This document shows, in pieces, positions 8,709-17,369 of a DNA stretch of 64,000 nucleotides; position 1 is the first letter of the stretch, and each line of letters starts with the position of its first letter. The notes under the pieces are model-generated. The model was given only the letters and a program-made list of their open reading frames with translations. It had not been told where the DNA came from and made no database searches. Both the position numbers and the translations under genes were made by a program. Origin of the DNA: an uncultured Flavobacteriaceae bacterium (GTDB lineage Bacteria; Bacteroidota; Bacteroidia; Flavobacteriales; Flavobacteriaceae); the NCBI GenBank assembly GCA_913065125.1, contig CAJYAG010000003.1, positions 248,001-312,000 on the forward strand. Direction: 5' to 3'.

Positions 8709-9530
8709 ATGATGTCTTATCTGAAAAACCTTTTTGATTTTTATTTAAACTCAAGTATTCATGTTGCTTTAGCAGTATTTTCTTTTGTTAAAGTTACAGA
8801 AATCTATTACGAACTAGCGGGTCATGAAAATTTAAGTTATTTCATTTTTTTTGCAACAATTACAGGGTATAATTTTGTAAAGTATTTTGGAATCGCAAAA
8901 TTTCATCATAGAAGTTTAACTCAAGATTTAAAAATTATTCAAATTTTTTCGTTTGTTTGTTTTGTGTTGATGTGTTTTTACGGATTTCAATTATCAATAA
9001 AAACATTATTTCTTTTAGCTGGTTTTGGTTTATTAACCATTTTATATGCAATTCCTTTTTTAAGCGGATTTCAGAAAAACTTACGAAACATAAGTTATTT
9101 AAAAATTGTTGTAGTAGGTTTGGTTTGGGCCGGTGTAACTGTTGTTGTTCCTGTTTTTAATTCACATGATATTACAGATTATTCAATAATTTCATTACAG
9201 TTTTCGCAACGCTTTTTATTAGTTTGTGTTTTAATTTTGCCCTTTGATATTAGAGATATAAAATACGACGCCATTTCTTTACAAACAATACCTAAGAAAA
9301 TCGGAATTAAAAACACCAAAAAACTCGGATTTGTATTGTTGATATTCGCATTAGTTATTGAATTTTTAATTTCTACACAAACAACATCAAAGAACGTATT
9401 CTTAGGCTTTTCTTTAGTAACATTATTATTTTTAATGCGTGCAAAAGAAAATCAATCTAACTATTACAGTTCTTTTTTTGTAGAATCGTTGCCAATAATC
9501 TGGTGGATATTTTTAGCCTATATAATTTAA
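8709..9530 (+). CDS. UbiA-like prenyltransferase family membrane protein
   Basis: A 273-residue polytopic protein with about eight or nine hydrophobic helices. LPFDIRDIKYDAISLQTIPKKIG is recognisable as the second aspartate motif (DxRDxxxD) of the UbiA superfamily, followed by the usual hydrophilic loop. The first aspartate motif (NDxxDxxxD) is not recognisable; the matching position reads TGYNFVKYFGIAKFHH. UbiA enzymes transfer isoprenyl chains to aromatic acceptors in the membrane. The missing first motif raises doubt about activity. It ends 6 bases before the serB fusion gene, suggesting co-transcription. A TATTTTTG box at 8700-8707 sits directly before the start codon, so the transcript could be nearly leaderless. 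Confidence 0.7.
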   Translation: MMSYLKNLFDFYLNSSIHVALAVFSFVKVTEIYYELAGHENLSYFIFFATITGYNFVKYFGIAKFHHRSLTQDLKIIQIFSFVCFVLMCFYGFQLSIKTLFLLAGFGLLTILYAIPFLSGFQKNLRNISYLKIVVVGLVWAGVTVVVPVFNSHDITDYSIISLQFSQRFLLVCVLILPFDIRDIKYDAISLQTIPKKIGIKNTKKLGFVLLIFALVIEFLISTQTTSKNVFLGFSLVTLLFLMRAKENQSNYYSSFFVESLPIIWWIFLAYII

Positions 9531-9536
9531 ATTTGA

Positions 9537-10829
9537 ATGAACAGAAATTACGTTTTCGATTTTGATAGCACACTTACGAGTGTAGAAGCATTAGATGTTT
9601 TAGCAGAAATCACCTTGGCGAAAAATCCAGATAAAGAAGCAATTATTCAAGAAATTATAGACATTACCAATTTGGGAATTGATGGCGAAATTTCGTTTAC
9701 AGAATCTTTAGAGAAACGAATTAAACTATTACAAGCAACAAAATCTGATTTACCAAAATTGATTAAAGAATTACACAAGAAAGTTTCTCCATCAATAGAA
9801 AGAAATACAGCATTTTTTGAAAAATATGCCAACTCTATTTATGTAATTTCAGCCGGATTTAAAGAGTTTATTATTCCGATTGTTGCCAAATATAATATTG
9901 CTGCTGAAAGAGTTTATGCCAATACGTTTGAGTTTGATAGCCAAGAAAATATTGTTGGTTTCGATAGAGAAAATCCGTTGTCTGTGCACAACGGAAAAAT
10001 ACAATGTTTACGCGATTTAAACTTAAAAGGAGAAATTCAGGTTATTGGCGATGGTTATAGCGATTATGTAACAAGAGAAGCCGGAATTGCACATAAATTC
10101 TTCGCCTACACAGAAAATGTTTCGAGAGATAAAACTACTGAAAATGCTGATTTTATTGCTCCAAATTTAGATGAGTTTTTATTTGTAAATAAATTACCAA
10201 GAAGTGTTTCGTATCCTAAAAACAGAATTCAAATTTTATTGTTTGATGATATAGAAACTGAAGTAAAAAAAATGTTTTCTGAAGAAGGGTTTTCTGTAGA
10301 AAGGATTTCAAAAGACAGTTCAGAAGAAATCATTTTAGAAAAACTTAAGAACGTTCATGTAGTCGGAATTCAATCAACAGAAATTACAAACCAAATGATT
10401 CAATTCGCAGAAAAACTATTAGCAATTGCTGATTTTAGTGTTGAGAAAAACAATATCGATTTAACTGTTTGTAAAGAAAAAGGAATTGTTGTTTTTAAAG
10501 TGAAAAAATCTATAAGTAAGGATACAAAAAGAGTTCTAAATTTTATTAATTCTGGAGACACAATTGGAGCAATTGATTTTCCGAATATTAAATTACCAGC
10601 AACTAAAAACACACATCGTTTTTTGCATATTCATCAAAATATTCCGGGTGTAATGGCAGAGGTCAATAAGATTTTAGCAAAATCAAAAAGCAATATTACA
10701 GCTCAATATTTATCAACTGATGAAACTATTGGTTATGTAATGACAGATGTTGATAAAGCATACAATCCTACCTTAATTAAGAAATTAAAAAACGTAGATG
10801 GAACCATAAAGTTTCGAGTTTTGTATTAA
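9537..10829 (+). CDS. serB: Phosphoserine phosphatase fused to NAD-domain-less PGDH remnant with ACT domain
   Basis: Residues 1-215 form a HAD-type phosphoserine phosphatase: DFDST (8-12) with the nucleophile Asp8, VISAG (103-107) and GDGYSD (171-176). Residues 230-320 resemble the first half of the substrate lobe of phosphoglycerate dehydrogenase (IQILLFDDIE, AEKLLAIADFSVEKNNIDL, KGIVVF). The whole NAD-binding domain that should follow is absent; about 20 residues later the chain resumes with the PGDH tail (INSGDTIGAIDFPNIKLP) and an ACT domain (HIHQNIPGVMAEVNKIL to the end). The expected Arg of the GxRS substrate motif is Gln279. I infer a serine-forming phosphatase with a retained ACT domain that may bind serine, and no dehydrogenase activity. 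The frame is intact, so this is not a simple pseudogene. Confidence 0.85.
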   Translation: MNRNYVFDFDSTLTSVEALDVLAEITLAKNPDKEAIIQEIIDITNLGIDGEISFTESLEKRIKLLQATKSDLPKLIKELHKKVSPSIERNTAFFEKYANSIYVISAGFKEFIIPIVAKYNIAAERVYANTFEFDSQENIVGFDRENPLSVHNGKIQCLRDLNLKGEIQVIGDGYSDYVTREAGIAHKFFAYTENVSRDKTTENADFIAPNLDEFLFVNKLPRSVSYPKNRIQILLFDDIETEVKKMFSEEGFSVERISKDSSEEIILEKLKNVHVVGIQSTEITNQMIQFAEKLLAIADFSVEKNNIDLTVCKEKGIVVFKVKKSISKDTKRVLNFINSGDTIGAIDFPNIKLPATKNTHRFLHIHQNIPGVMAEVNKILAKSKSNITAQYLSTDETIGYVMTDVDKAYNPTLIKKLKNVDGTIKFRVLY

Positions 10830-10992
10830 GCGATTGAATGGTAATTAAATAGGTGTTTATACCTGTTTTAAGTGGTAAAGGTCTGATAATTATTGAGTTA
10901 TTTTTTTATTTCATTTTTTTTCTCTAATTTAGTTCAAGCAAAGAATGCTATGCTTTGCTAAAAATTGCAATACTAATTTAAAAGTAAAAAAA

Positions 10993-12402
10993 ATGAAAAA
11001 GATTAAACACGTCCTAGCGCTAGCTATGATATTAACTGTAACAATGCTATTGTCTAATTGTCAAAACACTGATTTCGAAGAAATAGTACAAGAAGAACAA
11101 TTATTAGGAAAGAAAAAACCTGATAAGTTTATCTATTATCGAGGGTTAAAAGTAAAAAAACGATTTAAAGCATCAGAAAAAGAGTTAAAAGTAAAGAAAG
11201 ACAAGAAAAGTTTGAAAGCTCTTTATAATAGATTGAGAAAAGAAGCTAGGAAAGGTGTTAAAACTCAGAGTAAAAAATCTAAAATTAGTTATGAAATAGA
11301 CGATGGGCCATTAGAAGACGTTGAGTTACCAACACCTGAAATGTTAGTAGAAGCAGCAAAGGCGGTTATAAATCAATTTCCATATGAAGAGATTGAAGGA
11401 TATGCAACAACTTTTAACCCAAATCCTAATTCTACAAATCATGAAATGATTCAAGGTGATTTTGTAGGTTTATCGAATGCAGAAATAGAAGCAAATGAAA
11501 ATATTATTGATGATTATTATTCAGATAATTTAGATTATATGACATTGAATGAAATAGCTACAAATCCACAATTATATAATCATCTTGGAACTAACAAGTC
11601 TAAGTTTGGAAAAAGTAATGATGAAGCTTCTATAGCTTTATGCACTTTAAATAGAGCTTTTTTTCTTGGTTATGGCTTAGTTAGGCCTTCAATTTCATAT
11701 GGTTTCGCTACACCGACATCTTACTATGACGCAGGTAATAAATATCCTAATCTTGATGAAGGAAATACTAGACGAGATGCATATAGACACATGCTTTGGA
11801 ACGCTCTTTTAGCACATTACTATTTTACAATATCTTCTAAGTCGAAACGACTAGGTTTTGCTACATTAGTTACAAACCTTAGAGAGAGTTCTCCTTGTGG
11901 AAATGCTAACGCAATTGATTCAAGAGCGATGGATTACCATAACAATGCTATTGGTAGAAAAGTATGGGATGATGGCACTGAATATCTGAAAATATTTGGT
12001 TTTACTGTTGGTTTAATGCAATCTTCAACATCACAATACAAAATGCGTATATTTAACATGATTGAGAGGGAAAGTTGTTATATTGTAAAAACTGAAGCAG
12101 AAGGAATTTTAAATGATTATGATGATAATGAAGTTAAGGTTGAAATATTAAATACTAATATTAATACACCAGTTTATTTTATTGGGCCAATAGCACCTGT
12201 AAGCTATGTCGGAAGCATTGAATTAGAGTATTATGAGTGTGATGATAACGATGGTGATTTTATACCAAAACGGGGAGAAAAAAGCACAAATGCATTTGGT
12301 ATTGTGCCCGATGAAAACGGTGATTGTTTTCGAGAAATAATGGTGTATACACCTGTGTATCCTTGCTATGTATCTAAAGATGTTAATTTTAATCCATATT
12401 AA
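10993..12402 (+). CDS. Lipoprotein with DUF6973-like domain
   Basis: Starting at 10993 gives a lipoprotein signal peptide (lipobox Cys23); the longer frame from 10945 adds 16 unlikely residues. A lysine-rich region follows (about residues 30-85), then an acidic helical part. The core carries RDAYRHMLWNALLAHYY and, about 60 residues later, AMDYHNNAIGRKVW. This pair of histidine/asparagine motifs is what I recall of the DUF6973 domain, of unknown function; the conserved His, Asp and Asn suggest a metal or catalytic site. The C-terminal 100 residues are a separate beta-rich, Asp-rich part (YYECDDNDGDFIPKRGE). Two further lipoprotein genes follow at once, so this is probably a three-gene unit. 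Confidence 0.6.
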   Translation: MKKIKHVLALAMILTVTMLLSNCQNTDFEEIVQEEQLLGKKKPDKFIYYRGLKVKKRFKASEKELKVKKDKKSLKALYNRLRKEARKGVKTQSKKSKISYEIDDGPLEDVELPTPEMLVEAAKAVINQFPYEEIEGYATTFNPNPNSTNHEMIQGDFVGLSNAEIEANENIIDDYYSDNLDYMTLNEIATNPQLYNHLGTNKSKFGKSNDEASIALCTLNRAFFLGYGLVRPSISYGFATPTSYYDAGNKYPNLDEGNTRRDAYRHMLWNALLAHYYFTISSKSKRLGFATLVTNLRESSPCGNANAIDSRAMDYHNNAIGRKVWDDGTEYLKIFGFTVGLMQSSTSQYKMRIFNMIERESCYIVKTEAEGILNDYDDNEVKVEILNTNINTPVYFIGPIAPVSYVGSIELEYYECDDNDGDFIPKRGEKSTNAFGIVPDENGDCFREIMVYTPVYPCYVSKDVNFNPY

Positions 12403-12404
12403 CT

Positions 12405-12860
12405 ATGAAAATAAAAAAAATAATTATTGTATTAAATTTTCTATTATTAATTTCATGTGTAAAAGATGAAGACCGAAGCTTTGAGGGATTTACTTTTGTA
12501 ATTTCTAATGAGACAAATTTAATATATGATGCCGAAATATTTATTGGTGCCATAAAGAATGGAGTTTTTTCACCAACAGATTCAATTGTAATCCCTAAAA
12601 TTAAGGTAGGCAAAGGTCACCCACACTATTTTATTGATGAGCATAGGTGGAGACCAAATTTAGAATCTATAAGAAATATTCCAGCAAATGAGTGTTATTT
12701 TTTATTAAAACTTTCTAATTCTAGAGAAGAAATTCTAAAAAGATATGATACATCAACACTTTTTGGCCTTGAAATTTCTAATAATAAAAAGATTGTAGAT
12801 GAAGAAGGAAGAATATATATATATATATATGATAATGAAATTTTTGGTGAAAATCAGTAA
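12405..12860 (+). CDS. Lipoprotein of unknown function
   Basis: A 151-residue protein with lipobox LISC (Cys18), starting 2 bases after the preceding stop. The mature part is predicted mainly beta (FTFVISNETNLIYDAEIFIGAIKNG). Near the 3' end nine AT dinucleotides (12813-12830) encode alternating Ile and Tyr. Change in repeat number would shift the last few codons only. I recognise no family. Its tight linkage to the DUF6973-like gene suggests a partner protein. Confidence 0.6.
   Translation: MKIKKIIIVLNFLLLISCVKDEDRSFEGFTFVISNETNLIYDAEIFIGAIKNGVFSPTDSIVIPKIKVGKGHPHYFIDEHRWRPNLESIRNIPANECYFLLKLSNSREEILKRYDTSTLFGLEISNNKKIVDEEGRIYIYIYDNEIFGENQ
12813..12830. repeat. (AT)9 microsatellite inside a lipoprotein gene
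   Basis: Nine uninterrupted AT units lie within the coding region and encode I-Y-I-Y-I-Y. Slippage would alter only the last dozen or so residues, so a phase-variation role is possible but weak. Confidence 0.8.
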
Positions 12861-12868
12861 TAAAAACT

Positions 12869-13249
12869 ATGAAAAAAATTATAATATTAGTAGTGCTATT
12901 TTCTTTTATTGGTTGTTCTAGTTCAAATGAAGACTTAACAGATCCGGTTGTTGGTTTATGGAAACTAAAATCGCTTACAATAGCAGGTCAAGAGACTATA
13001 AATGATTGTAAGTTAAAAGATCAAGTAGAAATACGCTCAGATAAAACGTTTACTATTGTTTTACATAGTGAAAATGGCGGCTGTGTAGAGCAATCTAGTT
13101 CTGGGAGTTGGGTAAGTGATTCAGGTAATAAATATAAATTTACTGCTGCTGGAGACACACAGATTTTTACATTGGTTTCTGATGAAAACCTCTCATTTAG
13201 TTTTGATCTCAACACTCAAATAGTTTTGTATACTTATAAAAAGCAATAA
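12869..13249 (+). CDS. Lipocalin-like domain lipoprotein
   Basis: A 126-residue lipoprotein (lipobox FIGC, Cys16). The mature protein opens with the DPVVGLWKLKS strand common to Bacteroidota lipocalin-like proteins, followed by alternating strands (DQVEIRSDKTFTIVL, GSWVSDSGNKYKFTA, LSFSFDLNTQIVLYTYKK). Two Cys residues (in NDCKLK and GGCVEQ) may form a disulfide. Such proteins are outer-membrane or periplasmic and their ligands are mostly unknown. It is last in the three-lipoprotein unit, 8 bases after the preceding stop, and is followed by a terminator. Confidence 0.75.
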   Translation: MKKIIILVVLFSFIGCSSSNEDLTDPVVGLWKLKSLTIAGQETINDCKLKDQVEIRSDKTFTIVLHSENGGCVEQSSSGSWVSDSGNKYKFTAAGDTQIFTLVSDENLSFSFDLNTQIVLYTYKKQ

Positions 13250-13256
13250 TAACTAA

Positions 13257-13285
13257 AAAGCCTCCAGATATTGGAGGCTTTTTTT
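13257..13285 (+). terminator. Bidirectional terminator
   Basis: AAAGCCTCCA/TGGAGGCTTT with a 5-base loop is followed by a T-run. It lies between the convergent lipocalin-like gene and the leftward NlpC/P60 gene, and its A-rich left flank suits termination both ways. Confidence 0.85.
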
Positions 13286-14477
13286 ATGGTTTAACAATCA
13301 AAGATTCTTTCAAATCAATAATTTTATCATCTTTAACGCCTAAATAACGTCGGCTTCCTAAATATCTATTGGTGTTAAATTTATCGTAGTGTTTTTCGTT
13401 TTCATTTACAGAACTTAAATGTACATTACTCGCAGAATGAATAAACTCTCCTTTTCCGTTTCCAAGCCAAATTCCAACATGTGTTACACGCATTTTTTTA
13501 CCATCTTTTGCAGGAGTTCCAAAAAACATTAAATCTCCTTTTTCCAACCCTTCAAATTTCAACTCTTCGTCTACAACTTTACCTGCATCAATCTGTTGAG
13601 AAGCATCACGCGGAATTACAAATCCGTTCATTAAATACACTGTTTTTGTAAAACCACTACAATCATTTCCTTTAGGTGAAGTTCCGCCCCACAAATAAGG
13701 AACACCTAACATTGTTTTTGCGGATGTTTCTATAAATTCAGCATTTGCAGGATTCTTTTTTAACCAAGAATTGTACAACACAGCTTCCGATTTATCTAAA
13801 AAACCAGTTCTTCCATCAGGATATTCCACTTCGTAAAAAGAATCGTGTTCTTTTTTAATAGCTAAAATTCCGCCAAAAGCAATATCAGAAACTCTGGTAG
13901 ATTTTACGTTTTTTTGTTCATATACATATCCTGAGTTTTTTGTGTAAATCAGTTTGTCTTTTTTGTTCCAATTTTGCAAATCTTTGGCAGTCATTCTTTC
14001 AATTCCGCCACCATCAACCCAAGAAATATAATTATCTGGAGTTTGCACTCTGTACCAACTTCCTCTTTTGTCTAATACTTTTAATTCCATTCCTAACAAA
14101 CCTTGCGTTCCTAATTCAGACGAATGTCTTGGATGCGTTCTAATGTTAATCACAGAGTTATTTCCTAAAGCATATTTTCTGTTTCCAACAGCAGAATCTG
14201 GTAGAATTCTCACTTCATTTTTAAAGGAGATGTTTTTCATTTTTAAACTATCAAGCAAAAGGTTAAACGCTTTTTTTGTGGTAGTTTCTCCTTTTAAAAC
14301 TAATGTGTTATTTTTAATTTCAAATTTAATGTCAAACAGCTCAACACGTTTATCTGGAGCAAGTTGTTGCTTTATGTTTGCGTGAATTGTTTCTAAATTT
14401 GAAACAGAATTAGAGGTGTCGTTACAAGAAATAAATGCTGTAAAAAGTAGTAAGAAAATTATTTTTAGAGATTTCAT
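13284..14477 (-). CDS. NlpC/P60 peptidoglycan endopeptidase with SH3 domains, lipoprotein
   Basis: Start at 14477 gives a signal peptide with lipobox FISC; the longer frame from 14600 would run into kynU. After an N-terminal region come two SH3b-like domains (one around VINIRTHPRHSSELGTQG...WYRVQ, one around VYEQKNVKSTRVSD...YEVEYPDGRTGFLD). The C-terminal catalytic domain carries YLWGGTSPKGNDCSGFTK with the nucleophile Cys, the His in RVTHVGIWLGNG, and FIHSASN. Enzymes of this type cut between D-Glu and diamino acid in stem peptides. It is divergent from the kynurenine operon. Confidence 0.92.
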   Translation of the reverse strand: MKSLKIIFLLLFTAFISCNDTSNSVSNLETIHANIKQQLAPDKRVELFDIKFEIKNNTLVLKGETTTKKAFNLLLDSLKMKNISFKNEVRILPDSAVGNRKYALGNNSVINIRTHPRHSSELGTQGLLGMELKVLDKRGSWYRVQTPDNYISWVDGGGIERMTAKDLQNWNKKDKLIYTKNSGYVYEQKNVKSTRVSDIAFGGILAIKKEHDSFYEVEYPDGRTGFLDKSEAVLYNSWLKKNPANAEFIETSAKTMLGVPYLWGGTSPKGNDCSGFTKTVYLMNGFVIPRDASQQIDAGKVVDEELKFEGLEKGDLMFFGTPAKDGKKMRVTHVGIWLGNGKGEFIHSASNVHLSSVNENEKHYDKFNTNRYLGSRRYLGVKDDKIIDLKESLIVKP

Positions 14478-14523
14478 CTGAATGTTTTTTTTGCTAATGT
14501 ACAAAATCGTTAAATTATTCAAA

Positions 14524-14550
14524 TTGATTTCTCGAATAATCTTATATTTG
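14524..14550 (+). promoter_or_regulatory. Promoter of the kynurenine operon
   Basis: TTG at 14524-14526 and TATATTTG at 14543-14550 are 16 bases apart, one base short of the usual range. The box lies 19 bases before the kynU start, implying a very short leader. Confidence 0.62.
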
Positions 14551-14569
14551 GGGATAACCATTTTTTTTA

Positions 14570-15835
14570 ATGACATACCAAAACACTTTAGCGTACGCAA
14601 AACAACAAGATGTAGAAGATCAATTGTCGCATTTGCGAGGACAATTTCACATTCCGAAAGATAAAAACGGCAATGATTGGCTCTATTTTACTGGAAATTC
14701 TTTAGGATTACAACCAAAAAATACACAAAAATACATTCAGCAAGAATTAGACGATTGGGCAAATTACGGAGTAGAAGGTCATTTTGAAGCGAAAAACCCT
14801 TGGATAAAATATCATGAGTTCTTAACAGAATCAATGGCAGAAATCGTTGGCGCAAAACCAATAGAGGTAGTTGTGATGAATACCTTAACAACAAATTTGC
14901 ATTTGTTAATGGTGTCTTTTTATCAACCAACAAAAAACAAATATAAAATTGTCATTGAAAGCGATGCTTTTCCTTCGGATAGATATGCCGTACAATCGCA
15001 ATTACAATTTCATGGATTTGATACTGCTGAAGGTTTGATAGAATGGAAACCGAGAAAAGGAGAAGATTTATTAAATCTTGACGATTTAGAAACCATCATT
15101 TCTGAACAAGGAGATGAAATTGCATTATTGTTAATTGGCGGTGTTAATTATTATACGGGGCAATCATTAGATTTAAAACGAATTGCAGAAATCGGTCATT
15201 CAAAAAACTGTTTTGTCGGAATTGATTTAGCACACGGAGCAGGAAATATTTCTCCAGATTTACATAATTCTGGAGTTGATTTTGCAGCCTGGTGTACGTA
15301 TAAATATTTAAATGCTGGTCCAGGAAGTTTAGGTGGATTATTCGTACATGAAAAGCACGCTCATAATAAAGAATTACCACGTTTTTCTGGTTGGTGGAAT
15401 CATAACAAAGAAACACGTTTTAATATGCGTCAACCATTTGATGTGATGCCAGGCGCAGAAGGTTGGCAATTGTCCAATCCGCCAATATTATCAATGGCAG
15501 CTATTCGTTCATCACTTGATTTATTTGATAAAGTGGGAATGGACGCTCTGCGTCAAAAATCAGAAAAACTAACAGGTTATTTTGAATTTTTAATTATTGA
15601 AATCAATTCTGATGATATCAAAATTATCACGCCAAAAAATCCAAAAGAACGCGGTTGCCAATTATCAATTCAAGTAAAAAATGCAGATAAAAGTTTGCAT
15701 AAAAAACTAACCGAAAACAATATCATTACAGATTGGCGAGAACCCGATGTGATTCGTTGTGCACCAGTTCCGATGTATAATTCATTTGAAGATGTGTATA
15801 GAATGGTGATAATTTTAAAAGATCTATTAAAGTAA
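14570..15835 (+). CDS. kynU: Kynureninase
   Basis: A 421-residue PLP enzyme of fold type I, full length. FTGNSLGLQPK (40-50) is the N-terminal signature, GIDLAHGAGN (217-226) supplies the PLP-binding Asp219, and CTYKYLNAGPGS (242-253) holds the Schiff-base Lys245. GWWNH and RQPFDVMPGAEGWQLSNPP are also characteristic. It cleaves kynurenine or 3-hydroxykynurenine to anthranilate or 3-hydroxyanthranilate plus alanine. It is first in the operon and sits right behind the predicted promoter. The 70-base gap to kmo is filled by a family A repeat. Confidence 0.97.
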   Translation: MTYQNTLAYAKQQDVEDQLSHLRGQFHIPKDKNGNDWLYFTGNSLGLQPKNTQKYIQQELDDWANYGVEGHFEAKNPWIKYHEFLTESMAEIVGAKPIEVVVMNTLTTNLHLLMVSFYQPTKNKYKIVIESDAFPSDRYAVQSQLQFHGFDTAEGLIEWKPRKGEDLLNLDDLETIISEQGDEIALLLIGGVNYYTGQSLDLKRIAEIGHSKNCFVGIDLAHGAGNISPDLHNSGVDFAAWCTYKYLNAGPGSLGGLFVHEKHAHNKELPRFSGWWNHNKETRFNMRQPFDVMPGAEGWQLSNPPILSMAAIRSSLDLFDKVGMDALRQKSEKLTGYFEFLIIEINSDDIKIITPKNPKERGCQLSIQVKNADKSLHKKLTENNIITDWREPDVIRCAPVPMYNSFEDVYRMVIILKDLLK

Positions 15836-15837
15836 AA

Positions 15838-15896
15838 TGTCTCCTCGAGCGCAGTCGAGAGGTATTTATTAGTTTTCGACTGCGATCGAACTGACA
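15838..15896. repeat. Family A inverted repeat, kynU-kmo gap
   Basis: Left arm TGTCTCCTCGAGCGCAGTCGA and right arm TCGACTGCGATCGAACTGACA are inverted copies separated by about 18 bases. Each arm is itself an imperfect palindrome (TCGAGCGCAGTCGA). No T-run follows, so it would form an mRNA hairpin without terminating the operon. Confidence 0.85.
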
Positions 15897-15905
15897 CTAG
15901 AATAA

Positions 15906-17330
15906 ATGAGTAAAAAAGAAAACATATTAATAATCGGAGCTGGTTTATGTGGTTCATTATTAGCACTTCGTTTAGCACAAAGAGGTTTTAAAGTGGAAGT
16001 GTACGAAAGTAGACCAGATTTACGGATTACAGATATTTCTGCTGGAAGAAGTATCAACTTAGCGTTGTCAGATCGTGGATTTAAAGCTTTGCGTTTGGCT
16101 GGAGTAGAAGAGCACGCAAAAGCAATTTGTATTCCGATGTACGGACGTTTAATGCACGACACAGAAGGAAATACTTTTGCGTCAAATTACTCGGGTAGAA
16201 AAGGAGAATATATCAATTCGATTTCTCGTGGCGATTTAAACGGAATTTTATTAACCGAAGCAGAAAAGCACGAAAATGTAACCATTCATTTCAATTCAAA
16301 ATGTGTTTCTGTAGATATTGAAAACACAAAAGCTACTTTTGAAAACTATAATACTAAAGTAGAATTTTCTGTAAATGCTGATGTCATTTTCGGAACAGAC
16401 GGCGCTGGTTCTATTTTGCGCAAAAGTTATTATTTGGAGCGTAAGTTTTTGTTTAGTTATTCGCAAGAATACTTAACCCACGGATATAAAGAATTAGAAA
16501 TTCCTGCTGATAAAAACGGAAATCATCAAATAAGTAAAGATCATTTGCATATTTGGCCGCGGGGCGATTACATGTTAATTGCATTGCCAAATATGGACGG
16601 AAGTTTTACTGTCACACTTTTTTTAAGTTATGATGAAGGCGAGTATAATTTCAATAATTTAACTTCCGAAGAAAAAATTACAGCGTTTTTTGAAAATGAA
16701 TTTCCGGATGCCTTGACGTTAATTCCAAGTATAAAAGACGAGTTTTTAAACAATCCGGTTGGCGCTTTAGGAACTGTAAAATGTTCGCCTTGGTCTTATC
16801 AAAATAATACTATTTTAATGGGTGATGCCGCACACGCAATTGTTCCGTTTTATGGTCAAGGAATGAATGCCTCTTTTGAAGATGTAACTGTTTTTGATGA
16901 AATTTTAAATGATTTCGAGCGCAGACAAGAAGTAGGAAGTTGGGAAGCTATTTTTAAAGCGTATGAGAAAGCAAGAAAACAAGATACAGACGCTATTGCA
17001 GATTTAGCAATTGATAATTTTCATGAGATGAAAAATCATGTTGCAAATCCGTTATTTAAGCAAAAGCGAAAAATAGAAATGGATTTGGAGAAAAATTTTC
17101 CAACCGAATATTTTTCAAAATATTCTATGGTTACTTTTAATGAAGATATCAGTTATGATGAAGCCATGAAAAAAGGACGTGCACAAGACAAAGCATTGTT
17201 AAATATGATTGCTGATGATGATATTTCGACTTCACTTGATATGACAAAAGAAGAATTACAAATTGTATTCGAAAAAGTGAAGCAAGAAACAAACGAAATT
17301 TTAGAAGAAGATAGAATCGCAGAATTATAA
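15906..17330 (+). CDS. kmo: Kynurenine 3-monooxygenase
   Basis: A 474-residue FAD-dependent aromatic hydroxylase. The dinucleotide-binding GAGLCGSLLA begins at residue 11; SAGRSINLALSDRG is the characteristic KMO segment, and MGDAAHAIVPFYGQGMNASFED is the second FAD motif. It converts L-kynurenine to 3-hydroxykynurenine with NADPH and O2. The C-terminal region (LDMTKEELQIVFEKVKQETN) is helical; a membrane anchor as in eukaryotic KMO is not evident. It follows kynU in the same operon, and the two would produce 3-hydroxyanthranilate. Confidence 0.97.
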   Translation: MSKKENILIIGAGLCGSLLALRLAQRGFKVEVYESRPDLRITDISAGRSINLALSDRGFKALRLAGVEEHAKAICIPMYGRLMHDTEGNTFASNYSGRKGEYINSISRGDLNGILLTEAEKHENVTIHFNSKCVSVDIENTKATFENYNTKVEFSVNADVIFGTDGAGSILRKSYYLERKFLFSYSQEYLTHGYKELEIPADKNGNHQISKDHLHIWPRGDYMLIALPNMDGSFTVTLFLSYDEGEYNFNNLTSEEKITAFFENEFPDALTLIPSIKDEFLNNPVGALGTVKCSPWSYQNNTILMGDAAHAIVPFYGQGMNASFEDVTVFDEILNDFERRQEVGSWEAIFKAYEKARKQDTDAIADLAIDNFHEMKNHVANPLFKQKRKIEMDLEKNFPTEYFSKYSMVTFNEDISYDEAMKKGRAQDKALLNMIADDDISTSLDMTKEELQIVFEKVKQETNEILEEDRIAEL

Positions 17331-17369
17331 AAATAGATTCCGTATTAAGTGCGGAATGATAGAATAAAA

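Noticed and set aside
10850..10870. AGGT...ACCT hairpin after the SerB fusion gene as terminator
   Set aside because: Only a 4-bp stem and a short T-run; too weak to call.
14068..14385. 105-codon plus-strand frame over the NlpC/P60 gene
   Set aside because: Overlaps a well-supported endopeptidase on the other strand and has no recognisable features.
15838..15896. Family A repeats as transcription terminators
   Set aside because: They have long stems but no T-run and lie inside a convincing operon, so full termination is unlikely.
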